NCBI RefSeq assembly: GCF_001548115.1 | Contig: NZ_AP014821.1 | Span: forward strand, 2,545,262 to 2,609,261 | DNA from: Geminocystis sp. NIES-3709 | Lineage (GTDB): Bacteria; Cyanobacteriota; Cyanobacteriia; Cyanobacteriales; Cyanobacteriaceae | Reading direction: 5' to 3' | DNA: 64,000 nt | Shown: in pieces, positions 27,262 through 35,500 of the stretch | Layout of the letters: every line of letters starts with the position of its first letter | Position numbering within the stretch: position 1 is the first letter of the stretch | Position numbers and translations under genes: made by a program | Notes under the pieces: generated by a model | Seen by the model: only the letters and a program-made list of their open reading frames with translations | Databases searched by the model: none | What the model was told of the DNA's origin: nothing

Positions 27262-28395
27262 TTAGTTAATAAATTTTGTGTCTGATGGAGGTGTTATATC
27301 TCGGCGATAAATTATACCATTATGTCCTTTAATAAATGTGGGTAATTCTTCATAGTTAATTAATTGAAAATTTGCCATATTATAAGTGTGATAAGTAGTT
27401 AACTTTTTATCATCAAAATTAACATCAATTACTGTAATTGTTTTCTTAGGTGCGATCGTAGTATCTAGTAACATTCTTGCTCCTGATCCTAAAGCACCTG
27501 TATGTAATAGTTGTAAATTACCTTTATGGGCAGGGTAGTAGGCGTGATGATGACCACTTATATAAGTATGTACATTATACTTTTCTAGTAAACTTCTGAG
27601 ATTATCCGCATTATTTAATACTTCTCCGGGATAGTCTCTACCTTCGGAAACTGCATATAGTGGCAAATGTCCAATAAGGACTCTCATTTTTGCTGTTTTA
27701 GCAGTTGTGGATGAGAGACTTTTTTCTACCCATGCGAGTTTATCAGGGGGGATATGACTAGCTGAACCATCCCATACTAAAAAGAAAATTCCTTGTTGTT
27801 CAAAGGTATAATAAAATGGAAAAAGAGTTCGATCAACAAATTTAACTCCTGTGTTATGAGTAAGATTTTGCCAATATTCTACAGCTAAATCTCTTTCTTG
27901 TTGAAAGAGAAATTTTTTCTTATCTACTCCAAAGGCGGCAGAAGCATCATGATTTCCAATGGTAAAACCAAAGGGAATATTTAAGTTGCGAATAGGTTGA
28001 GCAATTTGTCTGTCAAAAGCCTTCCACATGGCGCGTATTTCAGAGGGAGTTAAAGAGGGATTTTGTCCTGCTACCATGTCACCACTACATAATATTAGAT
28101 CTGGTTGCCAAAAGGGAAGCATTTTTAAGGCTAAATGCACTTCTTCATCGTATTCTGTTGAACCATAAGCACTATTTAGATCACTTATTACTAATAATCT
28201 TACATCGCCTCTAGGGGGTTGTATGGGTTTATATTCGTTAATTATTTGTTTAATTTCGGGAGAAAAATTATCTTGTGCTATGACTTTTGAATTGGTTAAA
28301 TTGTGTTGTAAATTTTCTACTAAAATAAATATAATTAAAGATATTATAGATAATGTTAATACTTTAAGTTTTTTGCGGTTAATTAAATCAAACAT
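27262..28395 (-). CDS. exported or membrane-anchored metallophosphoesterase
   Basis: This is 377 residues from the ATG at 28395, which overlaps the holA stop by 8 bases (ATGTTTGA); an upstream TTG at 28407 is less likely. The N-terminus is a signal anchor (LKVLTLSIISLIIFILVENL). The catalytic calcineurin-like domain shows DLNSAYGS, LILCSGDMVAGQ, FTIGNHDAS, VLIGHLPLY and ISGHHHAY, giving the expected two-metal ligand set. It is probably a periplasmic phosphatase or phosphodiesterase; the substrate is unknown. Overlap with holA suggests translational coupling. Confidence 0.88.
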   Translation of the reverse strand: MFDLINRKKLKVLTLSIISLIIFILVENLQHNLTNSKVIAQDNFSPEIKQIINEYKPIQPPRGDVRLLVISDLNSAYGSTEYDEEVHLALKMLPFWQPDLILCSGDMVAGQNPSLTPSEIRAMWKAFDRQIAQPIRNLNIPFGFTIGNHDASAAFGVDKKKFLFQQERDLAVEYWQNLTHNTGVKFVDRTLFPFYYTFEQQGIFFLVWDGSASHIPPDKLAWVEKSLSSTTAKTAKMRVLIGHLPLYAVSEGRDYPGEVLNNADNLRSLLEKYNVHTYISGHHHAYYPAHKGNLQLLHTGALGSGARMLLDTTIAPKKTITVIDVNFDDKKLTTYHTYNMANFQLINYEELPTFIKGHNGIIYRRDITPPSDTKFIN

Positions 28396-29362
28396 TGCAC
28401 AACTCAATAATTTTTGTTTCTAATATATTTAAAGGATCAGCACCTAATTTTAAACCGGCTTCTAATTCAAGTAAAATAGGTAAGCTAGATAACAATTCTT
28501 TGCTCGATCGATTCTTGATTTCTTGTTTTAAAAAATAGATTCTTTTAGGGTTACTTATATCCGCAGATTCTGCAATTTTTTTCTCATCTTTTTCTCCTGA
28601 TTCTATCATAGTTTTTACTATTGCCCAAGTGCGAAATTGTCCAACTAAAGTGGCAACTATTCTTAATGCTGGTTCATTTAGGGTAATTAAATCTGTAACT
28701 AATTCTAAGGCAGAAGGAATATTGCGGTCGAGAATTGCTTGGGCTAATTGTAAACTATTTTGAGTGCTAACATTAACTAAACTTTTAACAGTTTCTTCAT
28801 CAATTGGTTGTTTATTATTTCCTTGATAAATTGCTAACTTTTCTAATTCTTGCCACAATAAACGGCTATCATTACCGACACAACTAGCTAAAATTTTAAT
28901 AGCAGAAGGAGTTAAATTAATTTGTTTTTCTTGGGCAACTTCTTCTACTTTTTTAATTAAAATTTCCGTCTGCCAAGGAGAAATTAAGGCAAACTCAACA
29001 ACCTTTGCATATTTATTAATTAACTTAGTACTTTTTATTCGTGCATCAGGCTTTTTGCTGCTAGTTAATAAAAAATGAGTATTGTCTGGTATCTGAGTAA
29101 TTGTACGTTGTAATTGAGTTAATAATTCCTCCGAGCAACTTTGAAATATATTAGTCTCAAATAACCATACAATTCGATCGCCACTACCAAAAGGAGGAGT
29201 CATGACTTGCATTAAGGCAGAAAGAATAGAATCTTCCTTATCGCCGACAAATTTGTCAAAATTGAACTGAATCCAATCTCGATCGAGGTTATCTTCTTTA
29301 AGGGTAGTAATTGCTTGATTCATGGCAAAATCATCTTCACCCCAATATAAATAAATCGGCAT
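28388..29362 (-). CDS. holA: DNA polymerase III delta subunit
   Basis: This 324-residue clamp-loader subunit opens the beta sliding clamp. Domain I has the degenerate AAA+ fold (MPIYLYWGEDDFAMNQAI, LLTSSKKPDARIKSTKLI, WQELEKLAIYQGNN) and domain III the collar (LNEPALRIVATLVGQFRTWA). The length is normal. It is the upstream gene of a two-gene unit with the overlapping metallophosphoesterase. Confidence 0.87.
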   Translation of the reverse strand: MPIYLYWGEDDFAMNQAITTLKEDNLDRDWIQFNFDKFVGDKEDSILSALMQVMTPPFGSGDRIVWLFETNIFQSCSEELLTQLQRTITQIPDNTHFLLTSSKKPDARIKSTKLINKYAKVVEFALISPWQTEILIKKVEEVAQEKQINLTPSAIKILASCVGNDSRLLWQELEKLAIYQGNNKQPIDEETVKSLVNVSTQNSLQLAQAILDRNIPSALELVTDLITLNEPALRIVATLVGQFRTWAIVKTMIESGEKDEKKIAESADISNPKRIYFLKQEIKNRSSKELLSSLPILLELEAGLKLGADPLNILETKIIELCNV

Positions 29363-29719
29363 AATAATTGATTAAGTAATAAATAAGACTCTCTTACTTT
29401 GAGTATGATAAATTATTCCTAAAAAAAAGGTATTAGGTGATAAAGTATTAGGCTAAATTAACATCCATTTAGTATCTCTAGTGAGAATAAGGTTAAAAAA
29501 TTTCCCCATTTTCACTTTAATTCATCGAAAATTTGACTTGCTTAAATCAAACCAATTGAATAATCCTATCCTTTGTGTCTTTGCCTCTTTGCGAGAGATA
29601 AATAATCACGATGGAAAAAATGCAACTTTTATAGATTTTAGATTAGTAGATAAAGAAATGCTTTATAATAAATATGTACCTCTATTAATGATGTAATTAA
29701 TTCTGTTCCAAATAATTAT
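29363..29719. other. intergenic region, no credible gene
   Basis: Promoters for holA and the radical SAM gene are expected here. One open frame (29481-29696) encodes a low-complexity peptide (CVFASLREINN) with the look of dispersed non-coding cyanobacterial DNA and has no ribosome site, so I do not call it. Confidence 0.5.
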
Positions 29720-31318
29720 ATGAATCTTTTTGCCCAAGAAAAGCTATTATTTACCCCTGTACAAAAAAATCTTAATCCTATCCCCTTAATTTTTGCTTTT
29801 CCAAATGAATATACTGTGGGTATCACTAGCTTAGGTTATCAATTAGTTTGGGCTAATTTTTCCTTGAGAAATGATGTTAGTGTAAGTCGTTTATTTACAG
29901 ATATTCATGAAAATTTACCTCGTAATTCTGAATTAGTAGGATTTTCTTTTTCTTGGGAATTAGATTATGTTAATATTCTTAATTTATTGGAGTCTTTAAA
30001 TGTTCCGATTTATGCTAGAGATCGTAATGAAAATCATCCTTTAGTTTTTGGTGGTGGCCCTGTTTTTACAGCTAATCCTGAACCTTTTGCCGATTTTTTT
30101 GATATTATTTTATTAGGTGATGGTGAAAATTTAGTCGGTAATTTTATCGATCGTTATCAAGAAATTAGACAAGCAAATAGAGAAGAAAAATTAACTTATT
30201 TAGCTCAAACAGAAGGTATTTATATCCCCAGTTTATATCACATTAACTATAAACAAAACGATGGTAAAATTGAAGATATTAAACCTATTAATAACCAAAT
30301 TCCTGATAGTGTAGAAAAACAAACCTATAGGGGAAATGTTTTATCAGCTTCTACCGTTGTGACAGAAAAAGCCGCCTGGGAAAATATTTATATGGTGGAA
30401 GTCGTCAGAAGTTGCCCTGAAATGTGTCGTTTCTGCTTGGCTAGTTATCTTACCTTACCATTTCGTACCGCTAGTTTAGAGGCTTCTTTAATTCCTGCTA
30501 TTGAAAGGGGTTTAACTGTTACCAATCGTCTAGGTTTATTAGGGGCATCCGTTACCCAACATCCTGAATTTGATACTTTAATTGACTATTTATCCCAAGC
30601 AAAATTTGATGATGTCAGAGTTAGTATTGCATCCGTAAGAACAAATACCGTTACAGAAAAACTGGCAAAATTTCTTAAAAAACGAGATACTCGATCGATA
30701 ACTATTGCGATTGAAAGTGGATCTGCTAAAATTAGACAATTAATCAATAAAAAGCTCGAAAATGAAGAAATCATCCAAGCCGCTATTAATGCTGAAGCAG
30801 GAGGCTTAAAAGCGATAAAATTTTATGGTATGGTGGGTTTACCTGAAGAAGATTTATTAGATATTGATGCTACTATTGATATGATGGGACAAGTCAAAAA
30901 AGTTGCACCCAAATTAAAAGTAACTCTCGGATGCAGTACTTTTGTCCCAAAGTCTCATACTCCTTTTCAATGGTTCGGAGTTAATTCTGAGAGCAAAAAA
31001 AGATTGCAGTATTTAGAGAAAAATTTACGAAAAATTGGGGTTGATTTTCGTCCCGAAAGTTATAGTTGGTCAGTAATTCAGGCTTTAATATCCAGAGGCG
31101 ATCGACGTTTAAGTAAGTTATTAGAATTAACTCGTAATTATGGAGATAGTTTAGGGAGTTATAAACGAGCATTCAAAGAATTAAAAGGAGAACTTCCCCC
31201 CTTAGAATATTATGTACATGATCACTGGGCATTAGATGAAATTTTACCTTGGCAACATCTCAAAACTGCTTTAAGTCAAGAAACTTTAATCAAACATCTC
31301 CACAAAAATCATGAATAA
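29720..31318 (+). CDS. radical SAM protein with N-terminal B12-binding-like domain
   Basis: This is a 532-residue protein. The N-terminal ~190 residues have the Rossmann-like cobalamin-binding arrangement seen in B12 radical SAM enzymes (GFSFSWELDYVNILNLLESL, HPLVFGGGPVFTANPEP, DIILLGDGE). The radical SAM core carries Cx3Cx2C in VVRSCPEMCRFCLASYL (about residues 228-244) for the [4Fe-4S] cluster. IAIESGSAKIRQLINKKL and GMVGLPEEDLLDIDATIDM complete the barrel. Related cyanobacterial proteins belong to an uncharacterised family near tRNA/TIGR03960-type enzymes; the substrate is unknown. lexA follows 96 bp downstream. Confidence 0.85.
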   Translation: MNLFAQEKLLFTPVQKNLNPIPLIFAFPNEYTVGITSLGYQLVWANFSLRNDVSVSRLFTDIHENLPRNSELVGFSFSWELDYVNILNLLESLNVPIYARDRNENHPLVFGGGPVFTANPEPFADFFDIILLGDGENLVGNFIDRYQEIRQANREEKLTYLAQTEGIYIPSLYHINYKQNDGKIEDIKPINNQIPDSVEKQTYRGNVLSASTVVTEKAAWENIYMVEVVRSCPEMCRFCLASYLTLPFRTASLEASLIPAIERGLTVTNRLGLLGASVTQHPEFDTLIDYLSQAKFDDVRVSIASVRTNTVTEKLAKFLKKRDTRSITIAIESGSAKIRQLINKKLENEEIIQAAINAEAGGLKAIKFYGMVGLPEEDLLDIDATIDMMGQVKKVAPKLKVTLGCSTFVPKSHTPFQWFGVNSESKKRLQYLEKNLRKIGVDFRPESYSWSVIQALISRGDRRLSKLLELTRNYGDSLGSYKRAFKELKGELPPLEYYVHDHWALDEILPWQHLKTALSQETLIKHLHKNHE

Positions 31319-31347
31319 AGTTAACAAATTTGTCTAAATAGTTGCTT

Positions 31348-31361
31348 AGTACGAGTGTTCT
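31348..31361 (+). promoter_or_regulatory. LexA box upstream of lexA
   Basis: AGTACGAGTGTTCT fits the published cyanobacterial LexA box RGTACNNNDGTWCB at every position. It lies 54 bp before the lexA ATG, consistent with autorepression. Confidence 0.8.
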
Positions 31362-31414
31362 AAGTTAAATTATTATTAATAATGACAATTAATTCCTTAA
31401 TCGGTGAATAAATC

Positions 31415-32020
31415 ATGGAAAACTTAACTCCTGCTCAAAAACAACTGTATGAATGGTTAATTCAATATATTCAGACAAATAAACACTCTCCTTCTATTCG
31501 AGAGATGATGAAGGCTATGAATTTGCGATCGCCAGCACCTATTCAAAGTCGCTTGGAAAAAATGCGCAATAAAGGTTATATTGATTGGTCTGAAGGACAA
31601 GCACGAACTCTTAAAATTTTAAAAAACTATACTCAAGGATTGACTTTACAAGGAAAAATCACTGCGGGAGGATTAGTCGAACCTTTTACCGATGAACAAG
31701 AAAAACTCGATCTTGCTTCAATGTTCAATGAATCTACCTGTTTTGCTTTACAAGTAATTGGAGATAGTATGATAAATGATAATATCACCGAGGGGGATTA
31801 TGTTATCATGCGATCGATTTCTGATCAAAATGAAGTAAAAGAAGGAGACATTGTGGCGGCTAGAGTTGATGGACAAGGTACAACTTTAAAAAGAGTCTAT
31901 TTTTCTGAAGATAAAGTTATCTTAAAAGCCTCTAATCCCAATTATGAACCTATTACTGCACCTGTTGATCAAGTGGAAATTCAAGGGATTTTACAAGGAG
32001 TATGTCGTCTTTTTGATTGA
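31415..32020 (+). CDS. lexA: LexA repressor
   Basis: This is a 201-residue protein. The N-terminal winged helix covers about 1-70 (HSPSIREMMKAMNLRSPAPIQ), followed by the S24 latent protease domain. All self-cleavage elements are present: the scissile Ala84-Gly85 (KITAGGLVEP), the nucleophile Ser118 (VIGDSMIND) and the general-base Lys159 (GTTLKRVYF). It should therefore respond to RecA in the classical way. This differs from the LexA of Synechocystis PCC 6803, which is reported not to act as a typical SOS repressor. The LexA box in its own leader supports autoregulation. The small membrane-protein gene and rnhA follow. Confidence 0.92.
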   Translation: MENLTPAQKQLYEWLIQYIQTNKHSPSIREMMKAMNLRSPAPIQSRLEKMRNKGYIDWSEGQARTLKILKNYTQGLTLQGKITAGGLVEPFTDEQEKLDLASMFNESTCFALQVIGDSMINDNITEGDYVIMRSISDQNEVKEGDIVAARVDGQGTTLKRVYFSEDKVILKASNPNYEPITAPVDQVEIQGILQGVCRLFD

Positions 32021-32118
32021 CAATAGATAATAGAGAATTAACTATGAGAAATTCAGAAATGAAATATATTTCTCTTAATCCTCTAGTCTCGTCATCTCTA
32101 ATATTGTGAGGAGTGAAA

Positions 32119-32322
32119 ATGAAAGTTTTATTTGTGAGTTTTTTAATAATTTTTGTCTTAGCTCAATTTGTCTTGTGGCTAAAAGATTTCTTCTTACCTC
32201 TACCCTTGTACATTTTTGGTGGTGCTTTATTGGCGATCGCATCTAATTATGATCAAGGGATGAGAGATTTATTCCAAAAACTACCTAATAACCTTCTATC
32301 GGGCAAAAAAAATAATGAATGA
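32119..32322 (+). CDS. small two-span membrane protein
   Basis: This is 67 residues from the ATG at 32119, which has a GAGGAG ribosome site just upstream; an earlier GTG lies inside that site. Two hydrophobic stretches (VLFVSFLIIFVLAQFVLWL and LYIFGGALLAIASNY) are followed by a basic tail. It overlaps the start of rnhA by eight bases, so the two are translationally linked. The function is unknown; the gene order recalls small conserved cyanobacterial membrane proteins. Confidence 0.68.
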   Translation: MKVLFVSFLIIFVLAQFVLWLKDFFLPLPLYIFGGALLAIASNYDQGMRDLFQKLPNNLLSGKKNNE

Positions 32323-32791
32323 TCAATTACCACAAGTAGAAATCTACACTGATGGTTCTTGTTTAAATAATCCAGGCCCCGGAGGTTATGGTGTGGTTTT
32401 ATTGGCAGGAGATAACCGTAAAGAATTATCGGGAGGATTTGAACGAACTACCAATAATCGTATGGAAATTTTAGCGGTGATTAAAGGGTTAGAAGCCTTA
32501 AAAAAACCTTGCCGTGTTAACATCTATACGGATTCTCAATATGTGGTTAATGCTATTAGTAAAGGTTGGGCAAAAAAATGGCAGAAAAATAATTGGCGAC
32601 GCAATGGCAAAGAAAAAGCCAAAAATCCAGATCTCTGGCAAATATTATTACAATTATGTAATCAACATCAAGTTAATTTTATTTGGGTAAGAGGACATTC
32701 TGGCAATAAAGAAAACGAAAGATGCGATCGTCTTGCCTTCCATGCCGCCCAAGGATCAGATTTAGAAGAAGATATTGGTATGGATAATTGA
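32315..32791 (+). CDS. rnhA: ribonuclease HI
   Basis: This 158-residue enzyme cleaves the RNA strand of RNA-DNA hybrids. The DEDD catalytic set is intact: Asp in VEIYTDGSCLNNPGPGGYG, Glu in NNRMEILAVI, Asp in NIYTDSQYVV, and the last Asp in ERCDRLA, preceded by the flexible His in RGHSGNKEN. The length is normal. The start overlaps the preceding small ORF. Confidence 0.96.
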   Translation: MNDQLPQVEIYTDGSCLNNPGPGGYGVVLLAGDNRKELSGGFERTTNNRMEILAVIKGLEALKKPCRVNIYTDSQYVVNAISKGWAKKWQKNNWRRNGKEKAKNPDLWQILLQLCNQHQVNFIWVRGHSGNKENERCDRLAFHAAQGSDLEEDIGMDN

Positions 32792-32864
32792 CAATTAACA
32801 ATGGACAACTGACAATGGAGAAAAGGCAAAAGAATTATTATTACTCATTATCTATACTCAATTC

Positions 32865-33977
32865 ATGAGTCAAACCAAAAAACTTGTTTGTATAACACTG
32901 GGAACTCGTCCAGAAGCCATTAAATTAGCTCCTGTCATTAAGTGCTTTCAAGAAGCCAAAGATTTTGACACCAAAGTCATTTTAACAGGGCAACACCGAG
33001 AAATGGTTAGCCAAGTAATGAAATTATTTAATTTGAGTGCCACCGTTGACTTAGACATCATGCAATCTAAGCAGAGTTTAAGTGATATTACTTGTCGTAG
33101 TTTACAAGGATTAGAAAAAATTTTTCAAGACATCAACCCTAATCTCGTAATTAGTCAAGGAGATACTACTACCGCTTTTTCCGCTTCTTTAGCCGCTTTT
33201 TATCAACAAATTCCTGTGGGCCATGTAGAAGCTGGACTACGAACAGATAACATATATAATCCTTTTCCGGAAGAAGCCAATCGTCGTTTAATTTCCCAAA
33301 TAAGTCAACTTCATTTTGCTCCCACTACTTTAGCTGTAGAAAACTTACATAAATCAGGAGTAACAGGGGAAATTCATTTAACGGGAAATACTGTTATTGA
33401 TGCTTTGTTGTCTGTAGCAGAAAAAAAACCATCTTGTGACATTAAGGGTTTAGACTGGGAAAAATATCGAGTATTATTAGTAACAGTCCATCGTCGAGAA
33501 AATTGGGGCGAACCCTTAAAAGACATCATCGCTGGTTTAAGATTAGTCTTAGCTAAATTTCCTGATACGGCTATTTTATTACCTTTACATCGTAATCCGA
33601 TCGTGCGTGAACCATTACAAAAAGAATTAGGATCTCATGAGAGAGTATTTTTAACTGAACCTTTAGATTATGAAGAATTAGTAGGCGCAATTCAGCGTAG
33701 TTATTTACTTTTAACTGATTCTGGAGGTTTACAGGAAGAAGCCCCCAGTTTAGGAAAACCTGTCTTAGTTTTACGAGAAACCACTGAAAGACCAGAAGCT
33801 GTCACGGCGGGAACGGCAAAATTAATCGGAACTCGATCGTATCAAATTTTATCATCAGCTAGTGATTTACTGGGAAATAAAAACAATTATCAACAAATGG
33901 CAGAAGCCATCAATCCTTTTGGAGATGGTAAAGCATCTCATCGTATTGTAGAAATTTCTCGCAAATATTTGAGTTAG
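32865..33977 (+). CDS. wecB: UDP-N-acetylglucosamine 2-epimerase, non-hydrolysing
   Basis: This 370-residue protein interconverts UDP-GlcNAc and UDP-ManNAc, supplying ManNAc-type sugars for surface polysaccharide. Family marks are CITLGTRPEAIKLAPVI, VISQGDTTTAFSASLAAF, VGHVEAGLRTDN, FPEEANRRL, VTVHRRENWG, and LTDSGGLQEEAPSLGKPVLVLR. The ATG at 32865 follows rnhA by 73 bp, the gap containing short TGACAATTGAC-type repeats. Confidence 0.93.
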   Translation: MSQTKKLVCITLGTRPEAIKLAPVIKCFQEAKDFDTKVILTGQHREMVSQVMKLFNLSATVDLDIMQSKQSLSDITCRSLQGLEKIFQDINPNLVISQGDTTTAFSASLAAFYQQIPVGHVEAGLRTDNIYNPFPEEANRRLISQISQLHFAPTTLAVENLHKSGVTGEIHLTGNTVIDALLSVAEKKPSCDIKGLDWEKYRVLLVTVHRRENWGEPLKDIIAGLRLVLAKFPDTAILLPLHRNPIVREPLQKELGSHERVFLTEPLDYEELVGAIQRSYLLLTDSGGLQEEAPSLGKPVLVLRETTERPEAVTAGTAKLIGTRSYQILSSASDLLGNKNNYQQMAEAINPFGDGKASHRIVEISRKYLS

Positions 33978-33985
33978 TATAGATA

Positions 33986-34041
33986 TTAGAATTTAATAAT
34001 TAAAAATATCTAAAATTCTCACAAATGATTTAGGAATAATA
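33986..34041. repeat. short interspersed repeat, copy 3
   Basis: This copy matches 111-165 over its full length, including TTAGAATTTAATAAT and the AAAATTCTCACAAATGATTT core, and starts 9 bp after the wecB stop. It shares the TTAGGA extension with the copy at 6469-6502. Confidence 0.6.
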
Positions 34042-34069
34042 TAGTTATTTTTTGACTATAAAAATTAGA

Positions 34070-34705
34070 TTATTTGATTTGATAAACCATCGCAGAAGGA
34101 TTGTAAGTTATTTCTGCTTCAACTTCCCTTAAAATACGATAATAAAAGTTTATTTTTTGTTGATTCAAATTAGATAAATTTAATATTTTTTGTCGTTTTA
34201 AAAATTCTTTTTTAATAGCAAGATTACTTATTTGATTATCATAAATATCTGTCCATTTTATCTTGTTTTTATAAAGTATATTTTTGATAAAATTATAAAA
34301 CTTGAGAATAATATTATTTACTTTCAATTGTTCAATCTGCCCTCCTACTACATGAATTTGAGGATCTTCAAAAGGTTTCATTATATTTTGTAACCAGTTT
34401 TTCTCTGGTTGAGCTTCTGTAGTAGTAAAAATCAAAAATTCTCCGATCGAATCCTTTAATATTTTTTGATAAACTGTATTAAAATTTCCCTCGATGATGG
34501 AGATATTTTGATAATTTTTGACAGTATTGAAAATAGAGATATTTTTTTTATTCTTATAAAGATTATTAATTAAAATAATTTCATATTTTCCCAATAATTG
34601 ACACTGATTGACAATATTTTGAATTAATTGATCGAGATTTTTAGCAGTGTTATTAACAACAATAATAACAGAAAATAAACAAGATTTATTTAACAAAATT
34701 GACAA
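34070..34705 (-). CDS. degenerate family 2 glycosyltransferase-like ORF
   Basis: This is a 211-residue frame whose first codon is TTG at 34705, without a visible ribosome site. The start (CLFSVIIVVNNTAKNLDQLI) and GEFLIFTTTEAQPEKNWLQN are recognisable as the beginning and middle of a GT2 fold. However, the DxD-type nucleotide-sugar motif expected in the second segment is absent, and the protein is shorter than active GT2 enzymes. It is AT-rich and Lys/Asn/Ile-rich. It may be a decaying gene or a non-enzymatic paralogue. Confidence 0.5.
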   Translation of the reverse strand: MSILLNKSCLFSVIIVVNNTAKNLDQLIQNIVNQCQLLGKYEIILINNLYKNKKNISIFNTVKNYQNISIIEGNFNTVYQKILKDSIGEFLIFTTTEAQPEKNWLQNIMKPFEDPQIHVVGGQIEQLKVNNIILKFYNFIKNILYKNKIKWTDIYDNQISNLAIKKEFLKRQKILNLSNLNQQKINFYYRILREVEAEITYNPSAMVYQIK

Positions 34706-34741
34706 ATAATTTAGTTGCTGAGAATTGTTAGTTTGAGTAAT

Positions 34742-35116
34742 TTATTTATTTTGAATTAAAGGAATTGTGCGTCTCGGAGAAGATGACGGAGTGGGAGAAG
34801 AAGATGGAGTTTTATTTGTCTCAGGAGTTGTCACATTTTGAGTAGATGATGGGGGAGAAGTCGTTGTTGTATTGGGGGTAACAGGAATATTATTAGCCGT
34901 TGGAGGGGGAGGAGTTTTAACGGTAGAATTAGTAGTGTCTGTGTCTGATGATGAAGCAGGAGTAGTACAAACAAAACTAAGATTGACTTGATTTCCATTG
35001 GCATCAATTAAATAACACAAAGGAGAACTATGAGCTAAATTAATAGAAGTTATAGTATTAACGATCGTGATACTACTTAACAGTATATAGTTGTTGAGAT
35101 GAAGAAAACTATTCAT
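34742..35116 (-). CDS. exported Pro/Ser/Thr-rich protein
   Basis: This is a 124-residue protein. A signal-like hydrophobic start (YILLSSITIVNTITSINLAH) is followed by a short two-Cys domain (CYLIDANGNQVNLSFVC). A low-complexity linker of Pro, Ser, Thr and Asn fills the rest. The CY.ID..G..I.L..C pattern is widespread in small cyanobacterial exported proteins of unknown function. The gene is co-directional with its neighbours. Confidence 0.55.
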   Translation of the reverse strand: MNSFLHLNNYILLSSITIVNTITSINLAHSSPLCYLIDANGNQVNLSFVCTTPASSSDTDTTNSTVKTPPPPTANNIPVTPNTTTTSPPSSTQNVTTPETNKTPSSSPTPSSSPRRTIPLIQNK

Positions 35117-35201
35117 ATTCTTAAAATAAAATTTATGTTTGTAATTGAATAATTAAAATCGACTATCTAAGATTTATCGCCGATAATCAATAATATTTAT
35201 T

Positions 35202-35477
35202 TTAACTTTTTCTGATCATAAAATCAGGACAGTCGATCGCTAATTCAGTGTTCGCAATAGAAGGTCTTAGGGTACATTTGAGGTAATAATTGTTAGTAAA
35301 ATAAGAGCATTCCGTACAAGGAATTTGGTGCATGGTTTTAGTACTTTTTCCTATATCCCTAATAGTTGTTACTAAACTCAAAATTAATAAGCCAAAAAGT
35401 CCCCAAGCTATCACAAAATAAAAAGGTTGTAAATAGAAGTTATATTGATGAAAAAAATCTCTAAAAAAAGGCAACAT
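35202..35477 (-). CDS. single-span membrane protein with four-Cys motif
   Basis: This is 91 residues from the ATG at 35477; a TTG at 35489 is the only longer option. One transmembrane helix (PFYFVIAWGLFGLLILSLV) is followed by a domain with CTECSYF, LKCTLRP and AIDCPDF. The four Cys could bind a metal. I recall similar proteins across cyanobacteria but no function. It starts 24 bp after the stop of the upstream Hpt gene, so the two are likely in one transcript. Confidence 0.62.
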   Translation of the reverse strand: MLPFFRDFFHQYNFYLQPFYFVIAWGLFGLLILSLVTTIRDIGKSTKTMHQIPCTECSYFTNNYYLKCTLRPSIANTELAIDCPDFMIRKS

Positions 35478-35500
35478 CTCAATTAACAATTATTAACTAT

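Noticed and set aside
29481-29696. 71-codon ORF before the radical SAM gene
   Set aside because: It has no ribosome site, and the peptide looks like translated dispersed non-coding sequence (FASLREINN), so it is not called.
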